Origin: Thamnaconus septentrionalis
Lineage: Eukaryota; Chordata; Actinopteri; Tetraodontiformes; Monacanthidae
NCBI GenBank assembly: GCA_009823395.1
Contig: CM020507.1
Coordinates: 11,708,001 to 11,772,000, forward strand
Length of the DNA: 64,000 nt
Direction: 5' to 3'
The position numbers and the translations under genes are program-made. The notes beneath the pieces are model-generated. The model had not been told where the DNA came from, made no database searches, and saw only the letters and a list, made by a program, of their open reading frames with translations. Positions within the stretch are counted from its first letter, which is position 1. Every line of letters starts with the position of its first letter. This document shows positions 60,780 to 64,000 of this stretch, piece by piece.

Positions 60780-62901
60780 TCAATTGCTTTGTTCATCCAG
60801 TTCCTCAAATGCAGGCAAGAAATCAGCGATGGTGTCCACCACGTAGTCGGGCACCAGGCTGCGGTCGGTCGTCAGCTCACTATTCCTGTACTCCTGGGCC
60901 TCCTCAATCTGAGACACGCCGGTGAGAGTGAGCATTGTGTCGAGGCCACAGTTGGACCCAAACAGCATGTCTGTCTCTAGACGGTCCCCGATCATGAGAC
61001 ACTGAGCCGGGTCCACCCCCGTGAACTGGCTGGAGATGCACTCGAACATAAAGCGGCTCGGTTTGCCGATCACAGTAGCCTTGCGGCCCGAAGCCACCTC
61101 CAGGGCTGCAGTGAGGGACCCAGAACCTGCAGAGTGGCAGTTAGAAGGTCAGAGTGTGTCATGTGACAACTTTACAAAAAACAGGGACTTATTCTTGCAC
61201 TAATCACACACACACAATGTCATATTTTTTGCAATGAAACGGTTGGCAAATGACATTCTTCTCTGCTATTGGCAAACTTGAAGCCAGAATTAATATTAAA
61301 CTCACCGGTTTGGGGATTGAACATGTGTTACTATTAAACTGAAGTAGACTTGGCATTAATGAATTTGGGGTAAACTGTAAACTGGAGTTAATTTTTTAAA
61401 GCTGTTTCTTTTTCTGTTCATATTTTATGTTTAAAAGAAGAAGGCTGAAGGTGGAAAGCAATGTGGAGAGACAGATATATTCCCCAGTAAAATCTCAACT
61501 CTGATATTTGGAGACGTTTAGGGTTAGCATTAGGCTTAATTATTCTCACCTAATCAGTAGTCACGTATCTGCTCACTGTCACTAAAGGACATGGTTGTTG
61601 GTTTTTATCAGGTTTTGTATGGCGCCAGCGGACAAGCACAGGGGTCTGCCGTGTTTACTGTACATGATGGGCCCTTAAAAGGTAGCACGTGAGAAGAATG
61701 GGACTGAGTGGTAGGCCCATCCAGCCAAATACAATACCTGCTTCTAGTTCTGACACAAAGCAGAATTGGAGTCAGCATTACTATACGTGTACCTGGACTG
61801 TAAATTTCTGTTGTGGCCCGTTTGTGTGGGACATAATGAGAATGCGCGCAAGATCGCCTGTCACAACGCTCTTCAAAGTTAACAGGACACCTGCCAAAGT
61901 ATTTCATTTATTCTCCTTCCACACTAGAGGTGGGCAAACGTTCTGACTGGTGGACCACAATGGGTTCTAAAATGTGACAGAGGGGCCGGAGCAGGAGCAG
62001 ATGGATGGAGCGTTTTGGTGACCCACCTCGTAGGAGAAAAAAATAAATTATGAGATGTGTAGAAATATGTGCTTTAATGTCAATTGAAAATGAACAAGTT
62101 ACAACTAAATATGTGTCTTTGAAGCCCCGCAATATTTTGCTCTCTCCTGAAATTACTCCTAAAACACTGAAAAGCGAATGAACTGCAGCTATTTTATGAC
62201 TTACTTCCGATTAAAAAGCTTAACGGGCCGCATATGGCTTGATTTCAATGACCTGAAATGATCCAAAACCCCTCATTTACAAGAAGCCTCATTGTGACCG
62301 TACCTGGAAGCACCCTTCCGCCTGACAGCGGGTGCCAGGGGTCGTTGTCGGTGGCCAGGAACAGACAGTCCGGGTCCCTCAGGTAGCACGACGCCTTGGC
62401 CAGTTTGAGAAAAGTCAGTTTGTCGTCGTGTCCCACCAGCACCGCCTTGACGTCCGGGGCCAGGGTGCAGTTGTAGATGGTGGCGTCGGGCTCGTCCGCC
62501 TCCTCCACGCAGGGGACGCCCGCCTCCTGCAGCTCTCGGCGCAGCCCGTCGCAGCCGATGACGAACACCTGGCCGCGGACCTTGACCACGTCCCGCAGGT
62601 AGAGAGCCGAGCAGTACGACGAGCTGAAGATCTGCTCCAGCATCACGTCGGTGAAGCCCAGGCGGCAGAACTTGTTCACGTAATTCTGGCGGGGCCTGGT
62701 GCAGTTGTTGGTGACGAACACCACGTTCTTGCCGCGCCGGATGAGCGAGTCGACCACCTTGACGGCGCCCGCGATCGCCTTCTCCCCGTTCCAGATGACC
62801 CCGTCGCAGTCGAACAGGATGAAGTTCTTGGCCGCGAGCAGATTCCGGATCTGCGGACCTCCAATTTTCTGGCAGCCTTTGAAGGCAAAGGCGCCCGCCA
62901 T
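60780..62901 (-). CDS. pdxp: PDXP, pyridoxal phosphate phosphatase (chronophin)
   Basis: PDXP is a HAD-family phosphatase with a C2 cap that dephosphorylates pyridoxal 5'-phosphate and the cofilin phosphoserine. There are two minus-strand exons, 62304-62901 and 60780-61126, giving 314 residues (human about 296). HAD motifs in order: FDCDGVIWNGE (nucleophile Asp and acid Asp), FVTNNC (motif II), GKPSR (motif III Lys) and GDRLETD (motif IV). LATDNDPWHPLSGG and ECISSQF, with TLTGVSQIEEAQ, fit chronophin better than the related phosphoglycolate phosphatase PGP. Exon 1 is very GC-rich and produces long spurious frames on both strands. The start at 62901 gives MAGAFAFKG before the core, and a CpG-rich promoter with two CCAAT boxes lies upstream. 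Confidence 0.92.
61924..62239. mobile_element. Truncated DNA transposon fragment (probably hAT type)
   Basis: In the PDXP intron. It starts with TAGAGGTGGGCAAACG and near its other end has ACGGGCCGCATATGGC, both typical of a common fish non-autonomous hAT-like family whose ends read GGGTGGGCAAAC and GGCCGCATATGGCC. The right end appears truncated. No transposase frame is present. Classification is from general familiarity. Confidence 0.5.
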
Positions 62902-63200
62902 GCCGGCGTTTTCCTCGGTCTCCTCCGTCTTTCACCCGCTAGTGGCTCACCATCTCCGAAACTGGTGCATAACGCGGTGGACGAAGCAGGAGAATGGGAC
63001 TCGGAAGCGAATTCGACGACGAGAAATCACATTGCAGAGTCCTTGGTGGCTGTTACATACAGCGGAGCGGGCCACATAAACATTGACGTATAGCCACGCC
63101 CACGCTGTCAATTTGGACCAATCAAGCGGCAGCGTTTGAACCAATCACGCTGGTGCGTGTGACAAAGCCCTGTGAAGAACCCCCCCTACGCCCCCCATGG
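62902..63200 (-). promoter_or_regulatory. PDXP promoter region with two CCAAT boxes
   Basis: CCAAT pentamers occur at 63,118-63,122 and 63,141-63,145, 23 bp apart, both written on the plus strand and so inverted relative to PDXP. There is also a GCCACGCCCAC GC-box-like word near 63,093. This spacing is typical of NF-Y promoters. Confidence 0.5.
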
Positions 63201-64000
63201 CAGCGGCTGACAGACAATATTCTACGCAATTATGTGCACACAACCCTCAACAATAACGGGACTTCCCTTTGACCTGGTTGGATAAATACGCAGCTTCGCA
63301 GTACTGCTAACACTATGTATGTAACAATTGTCAAATCAGTGCCAGTAACACTTTTGTACATGTTATATTGGCATGAAAAGGGAAAGAAAATATAATTTGT
63401 TATTGGTTTGACAAAGTCAAAAATACACAAATGATTAAAAAACATACCTATGTGTTAGGATGAATAAACTATTTATTTATTCATTTATTTATTTATTTTA
63501 ATTGATCTCTACCATTAATGCACTGAGGTAATTCAATCCAGTTTCCGGGAGCCAAACGTTAGTGTTCGGCCTAACTTGCAATTTTCGTTGACGTCACAAG
63601 AGGGAGCTTTACCCCCAAAAAAGCACAGAGTAGTAAGTACACATTTAAAATCAAAGTAATCATAAATACAGAGAATGAATCTATTCTATATTTTTGGTTA
63701 AACCTTTGACTAAATCTACAGAATAGAAAAGAAAATACTTTCAAAGCCACAGCTGTAATTTATTAAACCAAAAAGTTATATTTTGCCAAAAATCTTCTCA
63801 ATCTTTTTTGTTTGTTTTGGATAGATGTATATTTTTTAATTATTTTATCGTTTGCTATATTAATTCTCCTGATTCTCTTTTTGTTTTCCAGTGGCCCTGT
63901 CCAGTTATTCTCCTGCTGCTTTGCCTTCTCGTGCTGGATTGTGTGCAAGTTGCAGGAAGACTCTCTGGCACCTGCAGCTGTCAGACAGACAAACAAGTGA
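63201..64000. other. AT-rich end of window
   Basis: No coding exon recognised. A short ATTT-repeat stretch lies near 63,466-63,500. Confidence 0.5.

Noticed and set aside
60780..62901. Assigning the phosphatase to PGP (phosphoglycolate phosphatase)
   Set aside because: The DPWHPLS, ASGRKA and TGVSQIEEAQ segments and the intron position fit PDXP better.
62273..63093. Long open frames of 220 and 253 residues overlapping PDXP exon 1
   Set aside because: They are alternative-frame and antisense shadows of a GC-rich exon; only the frame with HAD motifs is conserved.

Overview
The window is vertebrate nuclear DNA, almost certainly from a teleost and probably a percomorph fish. All protein genes are split by short GT-AG introns and encode recognisable vertebrate orthologues. 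There are microsatellites of the CA, AAT and TGGA kinds, and fragments of repeat families typical of fish. There are no operons or prokaryotic signals. Exons were joined by eye from reading frame, splice signals and similarity to known families. In every complete gene the exon lengths sum to a whole number of codons.

Layout. From 1 to about 27,056 I see no coding exon. This stretch probably lies inside the last intron of COMMD10, whose exons 1-5 run leftward from 30,474 to 27,057 and whose final exon was not found. It holds microsatellites, a 618-bp terminal-inverted-repeat element (20,387-21,004) and several stretches that look like conserved non-coding DNA. AP3S1 (39,133 to 32,299, minus) lies upstream of COMMD10, the same neighbour pair as on human 5q23. 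Next come two identical tRNA-Lys(UUU) genes facing each other (40,198-40,640), then GATC (41,041-42,124, plus).

From 42.4 to 48.7 kb is a tandemly duplicated interferon-response locus. ISG15 copy A is at 42,785-43,255 and copy B at 45,699-46,190. A decayed fragment of the neighbouring PXMP2 gene (43,750-44,380) follows copy A, and intact PXMP2 (48,710 to 46,985, minus) follows copy B. The two ISG15 copies are identical over 745 bp but differ in the interferon response element and in the C-terminal tail.

From 49.9 to 58.7 kb is the conserved cluster UNG (minus, two alternative first exons), ALKBH2 (plus, head to head with UNG) and USP30 (minus), as on human 12q24. UNG removes uracil from DNA, ALKBH2 repairs alkylated bases, and USP30 is the mitochondrial outer-membrane deubiquitinase. 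PDXP (chronophin; 62,901 to 60,780, minus) closes the window.

The genes do not form one pathway. Two themes recur: ubiquitin-like biology (two ISG15 genes, USP30) and mitochondrial or DNA maintenance functions (GATC, UNG1/UNG2, ALKBH2, USP30). The most interesting features are the recently homogenised ISG15 pair with diverged control and processing, and UG-repeat tracts directly upstream of 3' splice sites in three genes.
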